DNA from: Blastocatellia bacterium
GTDB lineage: Bacteria > Acidobacteriota > Blastocatellia > Chloracidobacteriales > JADJPF01
Direction: 5' to 3'
Length of the DNA: 64,000 nucleotides
Assembly (NCBI GenBank): GCA_016713405.1
Contig: JADJPF010000003.1
Location: forward strand, 372,001-436,000
Below the pieces are notes generated by a model. That model had not been told where the DNA came from. It saw only the letters and a list, made by a program, of their open reading frames with translations, and did not search any database. Shown here one piece after another: positions 1 to 8,324 of the stretch (the stretch's first letter is position 1; each line of letters starts with the position of its first letter). The position numbers were made by a program, and so were the translations under genes.

Positions 1-204
1 ACTCCAATACCAAAAAGAGTAGCAAAATATAATCTTGCTAATATAGGAACATTACTAGGTATATTGGTAGGGTTATCTTTACTTCTAGTAATTATGTTAG
101 TAACAGGAAAAGAGATTAAAGAGGCGTTTTATGTTGGGCTAGGTTTTGCTATTTGGGGAGCAATATTAGGTTCTGTGGTTGGTGAAGGGCTGATGAAACT
201 GTAA
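1..204 (+). CDS. C-terminal end of a small membrane protein (partial)
   Basis: The first frame is open from base 1 to a TAA at 202-204 and gives 67 residues, so the start lies outside the window. The fragment has two hydrophobic stretches, about residues 14-35 and 45-60, the second rich in Gly (GLGFAIWGAILGSVVGEG), separated by a short charged turn (TGKEIKEA). This looks like a two-helix C-terminus of an integral membrane protein. The family cannot be named from so short a piece. The porin gene follows 40 bases later on the same strand and may be co-transcribed. Confidence 0.6.
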   Translation, partial: TPIPKRVAKYNLANIGTLLGILVGLSLLLVIMLVTGKEIKEAFYVGLGFAIWGAILGSVVGEGLMKL

Positions 205-244
205 GCAATAAATTTATAACTGTAAATTTACGAAGGTGTAATTA

Positions 245-1687
245 ATGCAAAGTACAAAATTAAAAATCTTGTTTTTAATAGCTATTATTTGTTGTTTATC
301 TATTAAAAATGTTTATGCACAAGAACAACAGCTAACAAATAGTTTGCTAAAAGATACTAGCAAAGTTACTAATGAAGAATTGAGTGAACGAGAAGTTTTG
401 CTATTAAATAAAGTTACAGAATTAGAAAAGCGGTTAGTTGAGCTAGAAAAAAAAATTATCCAGCCATCAGAAAGCACACAGATTGTGCTGGATGAAAAAA
501 CACTACCAAAAGTAGAAAAACCTAATGAAGTTACTGCTAAAGAAAATACAATGCTTTCAGAAGACTTAGACGTTCTTAAATTTTTTAAGGATACAACTAT
601 AAATTTAACTTTAGATGGCTACTATGGTTATAATTTTAACCGTCCTCGTGCTAATTTATTGCGTGCTTATGATGTTGCGCAAAATAGTTTTACTTTAAGC
701 CAAGCGGCATTAATACTGGAACAAACTCCAAATTTAGAAGAAGGACGTAGATTTGGTGCAAGGTTAGATTTGCAATTTGGTTCTGCTACGGAAACTTTGC
801 AAGGTAATGCAAATAATGAACTTCGCCCGCAGGTTTATAGGCATGTTTTACAAGCTTATGGCACTTATGTTTTCCCAATAGGAAGCGGTTTAACGCTGGA
901 TTTTGGGAAATTTACTAGTGCATTAGGAATTGAAGGAAACTATAACAAAGACCAAATAAATTATAGTCGTTCTTATTTTTTTAACTTTTTGCCCTTTTAT
1001 CATACGGGCTTTCGCTCAACCTATAATGTAAATAGTAAACTTACTTTGACACATTGGTTGGTTAATGGTGTACAGCAAACAGAAGACTTTAATGGGTTTA
1101 AGTCACAAGCTTTGATAATTAACATTAAGCCTAAAGAAAATATATCTTTTAACTTAAATTATTATACTGGTTTAGAAGGTCGAGATTCAGTAGCAAACCT
1201 TAATCCAACTTTTCCTAGTTTACCTACACAACCCGGACTACCTACACAATCAATTAATCCTGTTCCAAGGGGTAGACTTCATATTTTAGATAGCTATTTT
1301 ACTTGGAATGTTACTAGTAAACTTACTCTTGCTGGAGAGCTAGATTATGTTATTAGCCGAGTAAATACTTTTTCTGCTCCAATGCGTGTAACAGGGGGTG
1401 CAGCCTATTTACGTTATCAATTTACTCCAAAAGTTGCTTTAGCTTTACGAGGGGTTTATTTGTCAGATAGAGGAGGTTTATTTAGTGGAGTTACTCAAGC
1501 CTTAAAAGATACAACGTTTACACTTGACTACAAATTTGCAGAAGGGTTTTTAATGCGGGCAGAGTACCGAAGAGATTTTTCTAATCAAGCATTCTTTTTA
1601 ACTAATAAAGAGGGGTTAAAAAAGGAGCAAAATACAGCTACATTAGGGTTAGTTTGGTGGTTTGGTCGTAAGGGGGGTAGTTGGTAA
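245..1687 (+). CDS. Outer-membrane beta-barrel porin, BBP2-like
   Basis: The 480-residue protein starts with a signal peptide (hydrophobic core LIAIICCLSI, cleavage probably after VYAQ). A short coiled coil follows at about residues 50-70 (LLLNKVTELEKRLVELEKKI), then a long region of alternating strands rich in aromatic residues, which includes FGARLDLQFG, LTLDFGKFTSALG and FNLNYYTG. This arrangement matches the putative OmpL-like/BBP2 porin family, whose members form passive channels in the outer membrane. The last residues (WWFGRKGGSW) do not end in the usual Phe. The ATG is preceded by GAAGGTG, a good ribosome site. The family call comes from recognised motif style; the substrate is unknown. 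Confidence 0.75.
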   Translation: MQSTKLKILFLIAIICCLSIKNVYAQEQQLTNSLLKDTSKVTNEELSEREVLLLNKVTELEKRLVELEKKIIQPSESTQIVLDEKTLPKVEKPNEVTAKENTMLSEDLDVLKFFKDTTINLTLDGYYGYNFNRPRANLLRAYDVAQNSFTLSQAALILEQTPNLEEGRRFGARLDLQFGSATETLQGNANNELRPQVYRHVLQAYGTYVFPIGSGLTLDFGKFTSALGIEGNYNKDQINYSRSYFFNFLPFYHTGFRSTYNVNSKLTLTHWLVNGVQQTEDFNGFKSQALIINIKPKENISFNLNYYTGLEGRDSVANLNPTFPSLPTQPGLPTQSINPVPRGRLHILDSYFTWNVTSKLTLAGELDYVISRVNTFSAPMRVTGGAAYLRYQFTPKVALALRGVYLSDRGGLFSGVTQALKDTTFTLDYKFAEGFLMRAEYRRDFSNQAFFLTNKEGLKKEQNTATLGLVWWFGRKGGSW

Positions 1688-1688
1688 A

Positions 1689-1762
1689 TAGCGCATACGG
1701 GACTCGAACCCGTGATCTCGGCCTTGAGAGGGCCGCGTGTTAACCGACTACACTAATGCGCC
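1689..1762 (-). tRNA. tRNA-Glu (anticodon CUC)
   Basis: Read on the minus strand, the 74 bases fold as a cloverleaf. The acceptor arm GGCGCAT pairs with ATGCGCT (G-U at the first pair) and is followed by discriminator A. The anticodon stem CGGCC/GGCCG encloses loop CTCTCAA, giving anticodon CUC for Glu. The T arm is ACGGG-TTCGAGT-CCCGT. CCA is not encoded. The 3' end lies one base beyond the stop of the porin gene on the other strand. Confidence 0.95.
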
Positions 1763-1832
1763 AGGTTAAAGTAATTTATTTATAGATATTTGCAAGCGCG
1801 AATAATAGATGATCGTTCTATAAACTGTCAAT

Positions 1833-2915
1833 CTATGATTTGCTAAAATCGTCTGTTATTTCTAAGTCTTTCATTAGTTTTTGCATTATTTCTTTAACAC
1901 GTTGAATTTGTTTAACACCTTCAGTAATTTCATAAGTTCTGGATTTTAAGCTAGTGTAATTATAGCCTTGTTGTTTTAGCCAATTAGCAGCAAACTGTAG
2001 TTGTGCTGGTTTAATACTAAGTAAGGTTTCACAGTAATTAAGATGTTGTAAAAAAGTTTCACATTCAGATAAAAGCACATTGCTTTCAGGAAATGAAGAA
2101 ATAGAGTTAATAGGAATAAGGCTTGATAGGTCTTCTTTGTCATCTGTTTTATAGTATTTTTTAGTTAAAGAAGAGTCACCTAAAAGAAGAGTACGTTTTT
2201 GGTTTTTTTCTAGTTTTTCTTCTGGATCAAAGCGAGACAAAACATGCACACTTCCTGTAATAGTTCCATTAGAAGGTTTAGTGCTTAGTGCTTCTCCAGT
2301 AAATTGTGCTGCAATGGTCGTAATAGTTTCAGCCGAAGCTCTTTTGGATGCAATGCTAGTAATTTGTTGGCATATCTTATCTGGTGATAAAGCCAAAGTT
2401 AGACCTAATATTTCATCTACTTGTAATATTTTAGATAAATTATTAGTAGATAGTAGTAAAATATCTCCATAGCGTAATTGAAACATACTGATATTTGCTT
2501 TAATGGTAGCTGTTTTACCAATAGCTTGTAATAATAAGTTTCTATATGAATTTCTTTGAGTATTATTAATTAGATTATCTGCTGCTATTGGACTGTCAGC
2601 AGTTTGATCAGAAGTTACTTGTTTAATTTGTTCTCCACGAATAAGATAAGCTCGACTATTTCCTACCTCAGCAATAAAAGCTTGGTCACGTTCAATTAAT
2701 ACCGCTGTTAGGGTTGACATACTATCTTTCATAGCAATATTAGTTTGTCGTTCTTGCCAAACAATATTATTGGCTTCCTCAACCGCAGCAACTAAGCGAT
2801 CATAAGCTGCAATATTAGTAGGCATTCTTAGCAAAGCATCTTTAATAGCTAGTGTAGTTAGTTCGCTTGCAATATTAGAATTTTGGTCTAGCCCAATGCC
2901 TTGAGCTACTATCAA
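1833..2915 (-). CDS. Degenerate PP2C-like protein, N-terminally shortened
   Basis: This is a relative of the PP2C phosphatases at 40191-41498 and 55899-57116, but the metal-binding residues are lost. Where the paralogues have SDGVGG, GDSRAYL and CSDGLS, this protein has AQGIGL, GNSRAYL and STNNLS. Homology continues upstream of the TTG used here: the same frame stays open to 3074 and encodes the equivalent of the first PP2C strands (NGQTLANS matches NGKTFPSS). No ATG, GTG or TTG exists in that extension. The C-terminal 90 residues match the helical tail of the 55899 paralogue (NWLKQQG versus DWLKSQG). It is either a pseudophosphatase with an unusual start or a decaying gene. Catalysis is very unlikely. 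Confidence 0.7.
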   Translation of the reverse strand: MIVAQGIGLDQNSNIASELTTLAIKDALLRMPTNIAAYDRLVAAVEEANNIVWQERQTNIAMKDSMSTLTAVLIERDQAFIAEVGNSRAYLIRGEQIKQVTSDQTADSPIAADNLINNTQRNSYRNLLLQAIGKTATIKANISMFQLRYGDILLLSTNNLSKILQVDEILGLTLALSPDKICQQITSIASKRASAETITTIAAQFTGEALSTKPSNGTITGSVHVLSRFDPEEKLEKNQKRTLLLGDSSLTKKYYKTDDKEDLSSLIPINSISSFPESNVLLSECETFLQHLNYCETLLSIKPAQLQFAANWLKQQGYNYTSLKSRTYEITEGVKQIQRVKEIMQKLMKDLEITDDFSKS

Positions 2916-3193
2916 TAATAATGAATTTTTATCTAAAGGCTGACGTAGATTTAAGCTATTTGCTAGTGTTTGCCCATTTGTTAGATTAGCAATTAGGATA
3001 GCATCTTTGTTTTTTACTTCTGAATTGGTAGTTGTATTAATACCATAAATATCACAATAGACATTAGCACTAGCTTATGATACTAACTCCAAATATATTA
3101 TTGATTAATGTATAAATTAATGTATAAAGAGATGTATTTAAGCACAGACAAGCTAAAATATACATCAATTCTTAGAAGAAAAGAGCCTATACT

Positions 3194-3994
3194 TTGCCAT
3201 TTATTGAGTTAAATAACTCTGTTTTTAGTAAGAATAAAAAATCTACAAAAATCTACTATCGTAGTTATGGACAGGGGAAGCCTTTAGTATTATTGCATAG
3301 TGGATGGGGTTATGAAGTTTATAATTTTCAAACCCAAATAGATTTACTAGAGGATTATTTTAAAATAGTAATTCCAGATCGTTCTGGATATGGTAGATCA
3401 ACAAAGCTAGATCAACTACCAATGAATTTTCATGAACTAGCCGCTGAGGAAATGATAGAATTTCTTGACAAACTAGAAATAGATAGCGCATTACTTTGGG
3501 GACATAGTGATGGAGCAGTAATAGCAGCGATTATGGGATTAAATTATCCTAAGCGTGTTGGGGGAGTAATTTTAGAGGCTTTTCATTATTTTCGGGCAAA
3601 AAGTAGTTCTAAAGAATTTTTTGAAAAAATGATTAATTCTCCAAGTGATTTTGGAGAGCGTGTTTGTCAAGCCTTGATAAAAGATCATGGGGAAGAATAC
3701 TGGCAAAACCTACTAAAAATAGCAGGTAAAGCTTGGTTAGAAATTATTGTTGATGCCCAAGTAGGAGACAAAGATTTTTATAAGCAAAAGCTTTCAAAGT
3801 TAGTTTGCCCTACAATGTTTATTCATGGAGAAAAAGATTTACGTACAGAAGTAGGGGAAATGCAACAAGTACAAGCTTTACTACCACAAGCAAAATATCA
3901 TTTTTTAACAGACATAGGGCATAGTCCGCATTCAAGCAGTAAGGCAAGCCAAAACTGTGCTGAAATAGCAAAGCAATTCCTTGTTAATCTTTAA
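3194..3994 (+). CDS. Alpha/beta-hydrolase fold protein
   Basis: The 266-residue protein has the alpha/beta hydrolase pattern: oxyanion loop HSGWG at 35-39, nucleophile elbow GHSDGA with Ser105, an acidic residue in HGEKDLRTE near 215, and the catalytic His in DIGHSPH near 242. DRSGYGRS after strand 4 is also typical. No signal peptide is seen, so it should be cytoplasmic. The start is a TTG preceded by AAGAAAAGAG. The sequence type (esterase, haloperoxidase or aminoacrylate-hydrolase-like) does not fix the substrate. It stands alone, divergent from the PP2C-like gene, and converges on the zinc-ribbon gene. Confidence 0.8.
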   Translation: MPFIELNNSVFSKNKKSTKIYYRSYGQGKPLVLLHSGWGYEVYNFQTQIDLLEDYFKIVIPDRSGYGRSTKLDQLPMNFHELAAEEMIEFLDKLEIDSALLWGHSDGAVIAAIMGLNYPKRVGGVILEAFHYFRAKSSSKEFFEKMINSPSDFGERVCQALIKDHGEEYWQNLLKIAGKAWLEIIVDAQVGDKDFYKQKLSKLVCPTMFIHGEKDLRTEVGEMQQVQALLPQAKYHFLTDIGHSPHSSSKASQNCAEIAKQFLVNL

Positions 3995-4014
3995 GTATAA
4001 GTAAAAATTTTCTG

Positions 4015-4434
4015 TTATTTATTCTGTAATAAGACTTTTACACCGTCAGAAAATTTTACTTCTATTTTATTAGTATCTTTTATAGATAGCACTTTACCGA
4101 CACCAAATGAAGCATGAGCAATGATTTCGCCTGCTTCATAATTTTCACGCATATTATAATTGCGGCTAGGTAGACCAAAATCTTCAACGCTACTAGCTGT
4201 TTGAGCGCGTGTAGATGTACTACGGGTTTTTGTTACTTTAGTTGTTTCACCTTTTGCTGTTTTTGGTGCGCGATAACTACGGTAAGTGTTACACATACCA
4301 CAGATTACTTTTTTTATTGTACCATCAGGGTCTTGAGCAACAATGCGATGGATTCTATCCATTCTACAACGTCCACAAAGTGTTTCTATTTCTTCACCAA
4401 TACGACTGTGGGAAGGAGTTAGGGAATTTACCAT
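4015..4434 (-). CDS. Zinc-ribbon protein with C-terminal Tudor-like (CarD/UvrD-tail) domain
   Basis: The 139-residue protein has an N-terminal four-cysteine zinc ribbon (C20xxC23, C45xxC48) and a basic Thr/Lys-rich linker at about 53-85. The C-terminal segment HASFGVGKVLSI followed by KIEVKFSDGVKVLLQ resembles the short Tudor-like domain at the end of UvrD/PcrA and in CarD-type RNA polymerase binding proteins. The ATG at 4434 follows GGAGAAA. A role at RNA polymerase or on nucleic acid is an inference from these two domains. It is monocistronic and converges with the hydrolase gene. Confidence 0.6.
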   Translation of the reverse strand: MVNSLTPSHSRIGEEIETLCGRCRMDRIHRIVAQDPDGTIKKVICGMCNTYRSYRAPKTAKGETTKVTKTRSTSTRAQTASSVEDFGLPSRNYNMRENYEAGEIIAHASFGVGKVLSIKDTNKIEVKFSDGVKVLLQNK

Positions 4435-4700
4435 AGATAATTTTCTCCAAGCTATTATGCGGCAAGATCATAAAGCTAAATTACAGATTAAGCAAGGCAG
4501 AGTTAGCTAGAAAAATGTTTTTTTAATAAAGATTTTTCTGGCAAAGTATTTTCAAAATAAATAAAAACAAATAAAATCTTAACAAAAGACTATTTATTTT
4601 TGCTTAATTGGTGTAATTTTAAGCTAAATCTTATTTTTTCTAAATCCAAGCTAACCAATTTAACAAACAAAACCTCATTATTTTGAAGCGAGAACAGTAA

Positions 4701-5316
4701 ATGTCAAAAATTGATGCTAAAAGCCCCTTTCTTTTACAGGAACAACAAATAGATCAAGCCTTGATGCAGCTACGTAATTTGCTACATCAAATGCTTGCTG
4801 ATATGGCTTCTAATCCTAATGTGGGGATCAAGCGCAAATTATAGGTTTAAAACAACGCTTAACATCTCTATGGAACTTCGTGCATTAGAAAATGATCGCA
4901 AAGCTATAGCAGCACAAAAACAATTAATAGAGCTACAAGCCAAATTAACAGAAACGGAAATGATACTTGTTACAACTAGGGATTATGTTATTACCTCTGA
5001 AGCAAAATCTGTTGAATTAGAAGCCCGTTTAGAAGATGCCGAAAAGCGTTGGCAATTAGCTAGCCAACAAATACTAAAATTACAAAATGAACTTAATATA
5101 GCTAATAGTAGTTTAGAAGCGGCTCAAATACGTACTACGGCTGCTGAACATCGGGCTATTGCTAGTGAAGCTCAAGTTTTAGAGCTAAAAAACCAACTTG
5201 AAGAAGCTGAACGTCGGGCCAATGAAGCAGAAGAACGGGCTAATGAAGCAGAAGAGCGAGCAATGAAAATGTATCTTAATGTTACAGAGAAATTAAGAGA
5301 AATTCGGGGGAAATAA
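4701..5316 (+). pseudogene. Coiled-coil protein gene with two probable frameshifts
   Basis: An ATG at 4701 opens a frame (MSKIDAKSPFLLQEQQIDQA) that stops at 4842-4844. The downstream frame, from about 4870 to 5316, encodes a long Glu/Ala-rich coiled coil ending in two ANEAEER heptad repeats. A third frame between them reads GDQAQIIGLKQRLTS, which would join both parts smoothly. One extra G in the GGGG run at 4823-4826 and removal of one CT in TCTCT at 4865-4869 restores a single reading frame of about 200 codons. The rest of the gene is clean, so either two sequencing errors or recent inactivation is possible. An alternative is a 149-residue protein from ATG 4870, but it has no ribosome site. 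Confidence 0.5.
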
Positions 5317-5329
5317 TTTTAGGAGGGTA

Positions 5330-5367
5330 AAAACTAGACCCCATAATAAAACATTGAGTCTAGTTTT
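5330..5367. terminator. Hairpin between convergent genes
   Basis: AAAACTAGAC (5330-5339) pairs perfectly with GTCTAGTTTT (5358-5367) around an 18-base loop. The stem is AT-rich, with T- and A-rich flanks on both sides. It lies between the convergent coiled-coil and lipoprotein genes and probably acts in both directions. Confidence 0.55.
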
Positions 5368-5374
5368 ATAAGGA

Positions 5375-5893
5375 TTATAAATTACAAAACTCTACTAAAT
5401 TTTCTTGTAATTTTTTATATTCTTCTTCACTTAGTTGGTTAAAGTCTGGTTGGTTGATGCGTTTTTGTCCTCCAAAAACAGCAATAACAAAATTTTTGGC
5501 TGTTATTGCCCTCCCAAACTTATTACGATAAATCCTATCAATATTAGCAAACTGAGCTTGTGCAGCGTCTAAAGAGTCATAACGCATAATTAAAAAACCT
5601 ATGCGGTCTTCTCGATGAAACCCTACAGATTCTTCTGAGCCAAACACTGCTACAGCAGCGGGATTTGCTTGGCTAAACTCCCAACCTTTACTTTTTAGAT
5701 GTGTATAAAGCTGTTGGGCAGTTTTTCCATCTAATGGAGGTTTATTGCTGTTTTTGGTTGGTGCTTCTGGAGAAATAACGTTAAGTTGGCCTGTTGTTGT
5801 TTTTGGTTGCTGGTTATTATTGGTTTTGTTGTTTGAACAACCTATAGAAAATAAAATTAAAAAAGTAGAAAATAATAAGACAAGATACTTCAT
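5375..5893 (-). CDS. Lipoprotein of unknown function
   Basis: The 172-residue protein begins with a lipoprotein signal (hydrophobic core LVLLFSTFLILF, lipobox FSIGC with the lipidated Cys at 19). An Asn/Thr/Pro-rich linker to about residue 55 follows, then a small soluble domain (TAQQLYTHLKSKGWEF to the end). That domain contains FGREDRIG-like and MRYDSLDAAQAQF segments suggestive of an alpha/beta sandwich. It should sit in the inner leaflet of the outer membrane or on the inner membrane. I do not recognise the family. It is monocistronic. Confidence 0.65.
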   Translation of the reverse strand: MKYLVLLFSTFLILFSIGCSNNKTNNNQQPKTTTGQLNVISPEAPTKNSNKPPLDGKTAQQLYTHLKSKGWEFSQANPAAVAVFGSEESVGFHREDRIGFLIMRYDSLDAAQAQFANIDRIYRNKFGRAITAKNFVIAVFGGQKRINQPDFNQLSEEEYKKLQENLVEFCNL

Positions 5894-5979
5894 AAAACTT
5901 CCTTACAGAACTTCCTTAAAAAATTTTAGGATAGATAAATTTTATTTTTACTTCGTTTTTCGGTCAATAGAGCTTAGAA

Positions 5980-6774
5980 CTAAGTTTTAGCTTTTTCTTT
6001 ACTTATATCTATTTTTAATCTAGCTAGTATATTATGCGCTCTTGTTGGATTAGTTAAGCTTATTGCTTCTGGTATTGTCACCCAACGACCATCTATAAAA
6101 CCTTCTTTTTGCTCTACTTTTAATGCTTGATTTGGGTCTAGGCTGTACATTAAATAGTAGCTAATGCGTTTATAAGTAACGGTTTTATTAGAAACTATAA
6201 AATAGCCTTCACGTCCAAGAAATTTTTTTATTTTAAGATCAGTTAATCCGGTTTCTTCACCTACTTCTCTTAAAGCAGTTTTTTGGCGGTTTTCTCCTGC
6301 CTTACGTCGTCCTTTTGGCAAAACCCAGTCAAGTTGCTCACCTTCACGTTTTAGCAGTAATAAAACTTCTAATTCTAAGTTGTTGCGTAGCACTATTCCA
6401 CCTGCACCATCTACACGAAGTAACTTCTCATAACGACCTGGTAATTTGCTGCAAGAAATATACTCTAATGATAAATAATTAGCATGATAACCACCTTTGA
6501 TTGGCTCAAAGTGTGTCCCTGATTCAATTGCAGCAGAAGCAGCGACACGAACAAGTATTTGGGAAGTTTTACGCATTAATTGTTGACGACTTTTAGCTAG
6601 TACCAAAGGATTATTAACGCTAGAGCTTAAAACACGATTGGAAATCGCTTCACTTAGTTGTTTACGTGTCAAAAGACAATAAAGCCAAATAGGGAGTTCC
6701 AATGACTTAGCTTTTTTTTCTTTTTGAGCTTTACGGGCTTTACGGGCTTTTTTTTCTAAATTGCTAACTAACAA
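5980..6774 (-). CDS. Nudix hydrolase with N-terminal basic extension
   Basis: A full Nudix box is visible (G-x5-E-x7-REVGEETGL, in GRRKAG-E-NRQKTAL-REVGEETGLT at about residues 155-178), so the protein should hydrolyse a nucleoside-diphosphate-linked compound with Mg. WVLPKGRRK just before the box is typical of diadenosine/diphosphoinositol-type Nudix enzymes. The first 120 residues are Lys-rich, then uncharacterised (RKQLSEAISNRVL). The annotated start is TTG at 6774. An AGGAG lies 7 bases before an in-frame ATC three codons upstream, so the true start may be that ATC. The substrate is unknown. Confidence 0.8.
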   Translation of the reverse strand: MLVSNLEKKARKARKAQKEKKAKSLELPIWLYCLLTRKQLSEAISNRVLSSSVNNPLVLAKSRQQLMRKTSQILVRVAASAAIESGTHFEPIKGGYHANYLSLEYISCSKLPGRYEKLLRVDGAGGIVLRNNLELEVLLLLKREGEQLDWVLPKGRRKAGENRQKTALREVGEETGLTDLKIKKFLGREGYFIVSNKTVTYKRISYYLMYSLDPNQALKVEQKEGFIDGRWVTIPEAISLTNPTRAHNILARLKIDISKEKAKT

Positions 6775-6853
6775 GTCTTCGATGGCTAGCTCCTAAAAAA
6801 TAACATTATTTTTCTTGGTCGTTTATTTTAACAAAATACTTTAGCAAAAGTTT

Positions 6854-7951
6854 TCAAAATATTCCGATAACATCCTCTGCTAATAGCTTATCAATTATCT
6901 CTAGTGTTTCTAAGTCTGTTAAACTACTTTGGTCTAATACTTCTGATAACTTACGATATTGATTAACTAGCTCTAATACTAGATTTGTATTGTCTATTGG
7001 CTCTACTGTAAATATAAATTGGGAACTTTTGTCAGATGATGATTTGGTTGGGGTTTGATTAGTTTTGTCTAATTTTGTAAGAGATTGTTTGATTTTTAAA
7101 CTACTAGTAGGTTCTTTATCTGTAATAATTTGATAGTTATCACGACTAAGTTTAGAAAGCAAAATAGGATCTTTAATAAAAAGTGTATGGCCTCTCTCAG
7201 TAATACTTTTTATTAAGCAATTATATTCGTCCAGTTTTGCTACTGTGTCTAGTAGGCATTCTTCCAAGCGTTCATTTACTGTAGCAGGATGAGGAAAGGT
7301 CTTTTTTTCTACACGAAAAGTTCCTATTTTCCACTCTAAAAGTCGAAATAACGCTTTTTTGCCTATTAGGTTACTTAATGAAGCATGAATAATTACTCCA
7401 TTTGATAAATATATTTCCCCTACTCCATAATCAGGGTTATCAATTTGTAAGTAAAAATCTCTATGACCTAAAAAACTAATAACTTGTAATAGTCCTGCTA
7501 CATCGGTATCTCCTAATTGTCCACTCATAAGATATTGTATTTGTTGATCTTGAAGTAGTTTTTTTAGAAAGCGAAACTGACGTGCTTTCACTAAATTTAG
7601 TTTTATTTTTAAGAGCAGTTCTGGAGGGTTAATGGGTTTAACAATATAATCATCTGCTCCCATTTGTAGACCAACTAGTCTTTCTGGCAAACTACTTGCT
7701 GAAGAACAAAAGAAAAAGGGGATATCTTCATAGCCTAATAATTTAACTTGTCGGTAAAGTTCATAGCCACCCATTACAGGCATATCAATATCAGCAATAA
7801 TTAATTCTGGAGTAGATTCTTTTAGGTGTTCTAAAGCTTCTTGTCCATTTTCTGCTGTTGTTACACTTACGCCATGCATTCTTAAATAGGTAGAGACTAA
7901 CTTTATAATGATGCTATCATCATCTACTAATAGAACATTTGTTGGTACCAT
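6854..7951 (-). CDS. Response regulator: receiver domain plus PATAN (DUF4388) domain
   Basis: Residues 1-125 form a receiver domain: acidic pocket VDDDS at 9-13, phospho-acceptor Asp54 in IIADIDMPVMGG, and the conserved Lys in VKPINPPEL. Residues from about 140 to 245 match the PATAN/DUF4388 domain (SGQLGDTDVAGLLQVISF, GEIYLSNGVIIHA, ALFRLLEWKIGTF), a protein-interaction module found in bacterial signalling proteins. The C-terminal 110 residues are low-complexity, then helical. The output is probably protein-protein interaction and not DNA binding, since no HTH is seen. No cognate histidine kinase is adjacent. Confidence 0.85.
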   Translation of the reverse strand: MVPTNVLLVDDDSIIIKLVSTYLRMHGVSVTTAENGQEALEHLKESTPELIIADIDMPVMGGYELYRQVKLLGYEDIPFFFCSSASSLPERLVGLQMGADDYIVKPINPPELLLKIKLNLVKARQFRFLKKLLQDQQIQYLMSGQLGDTDVAGLLQVISFLGHRDFYLQIDNPDYGVGEIYLSNGVIIHASLSNLIGKKALFRLLEWKIGTFRVEKKTFPHPATVNERLEECLLDTVAKLDEYNCLIKSITERGHTLFIKDPILLSKLSRDNYQIITDKEPTSSLKIKQSLTKLDKTNQTPTKSSSDKSSQFIFTVEPIDNTNLVLELVNQYRKLSEVLDQSSLTDLETLEIIDKLLAEDVIGIF

Positions 7952-8096
7952 AGAATTTCTCGAAATTAGTTAATTAAAATCAGCCAAAAATTTTTCTTAA
8001 ATATGTTTTCAAGCTCTATAATATGAAAAAACAGCTAGAAGATATAGTCATTTAGAGAAAAACAGTTTACATAATCTTGTATTTTAGGTTGAAAAA

Positions 8097-8294
8097 ATGA
8101 GTCATGATTTAATAATTCGATTAACTGATGAACAATGGAAAGAAGCTCAACGTGCTGTAGATTCAGAGTTTGATAGCACTTTAATTCGTCTTGGTTCAGG
8201 TGATATTTACTATCAACGTGAAGAAGGTAAAGTAGTTTTAATTATTAATTTTCAACATCGCGCACCATTAGGTAAAACTAATAGTAATGAGTAA
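8097..8294 (+). CDS. Small conserved-looking protein, function unknown
   Basis: This 65-residue protein (start MSHDLIIRLTDEQWKEAQRA) has a mixed helix/strand pattern and no signal or membrane segment. The ATG is preceded by GGTTGAAAAA. The gene is followed after 30 bases by the four-cysteine membrane protein, with which it probably forms an operon. I recognise no family. Confidence 0.55.
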   Translation: MSHDLIIRLTDEQWKEAQRAVDSEFDSTLIRLGSGDIYYQREEGKVVLIINFQHRAPLGKTNSNE

Positions 8295-8324
8295 TTTTTA
8301 TAACCTAATAAAACGGGTAATAGT

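Noticed and set aside
2281..2472. 63-codon open frame on the plus strand inside the PP2C-like gene
   Set aside because: It lies wholly within a longer homologous gene on the other strand and has no ribosome site or domain.
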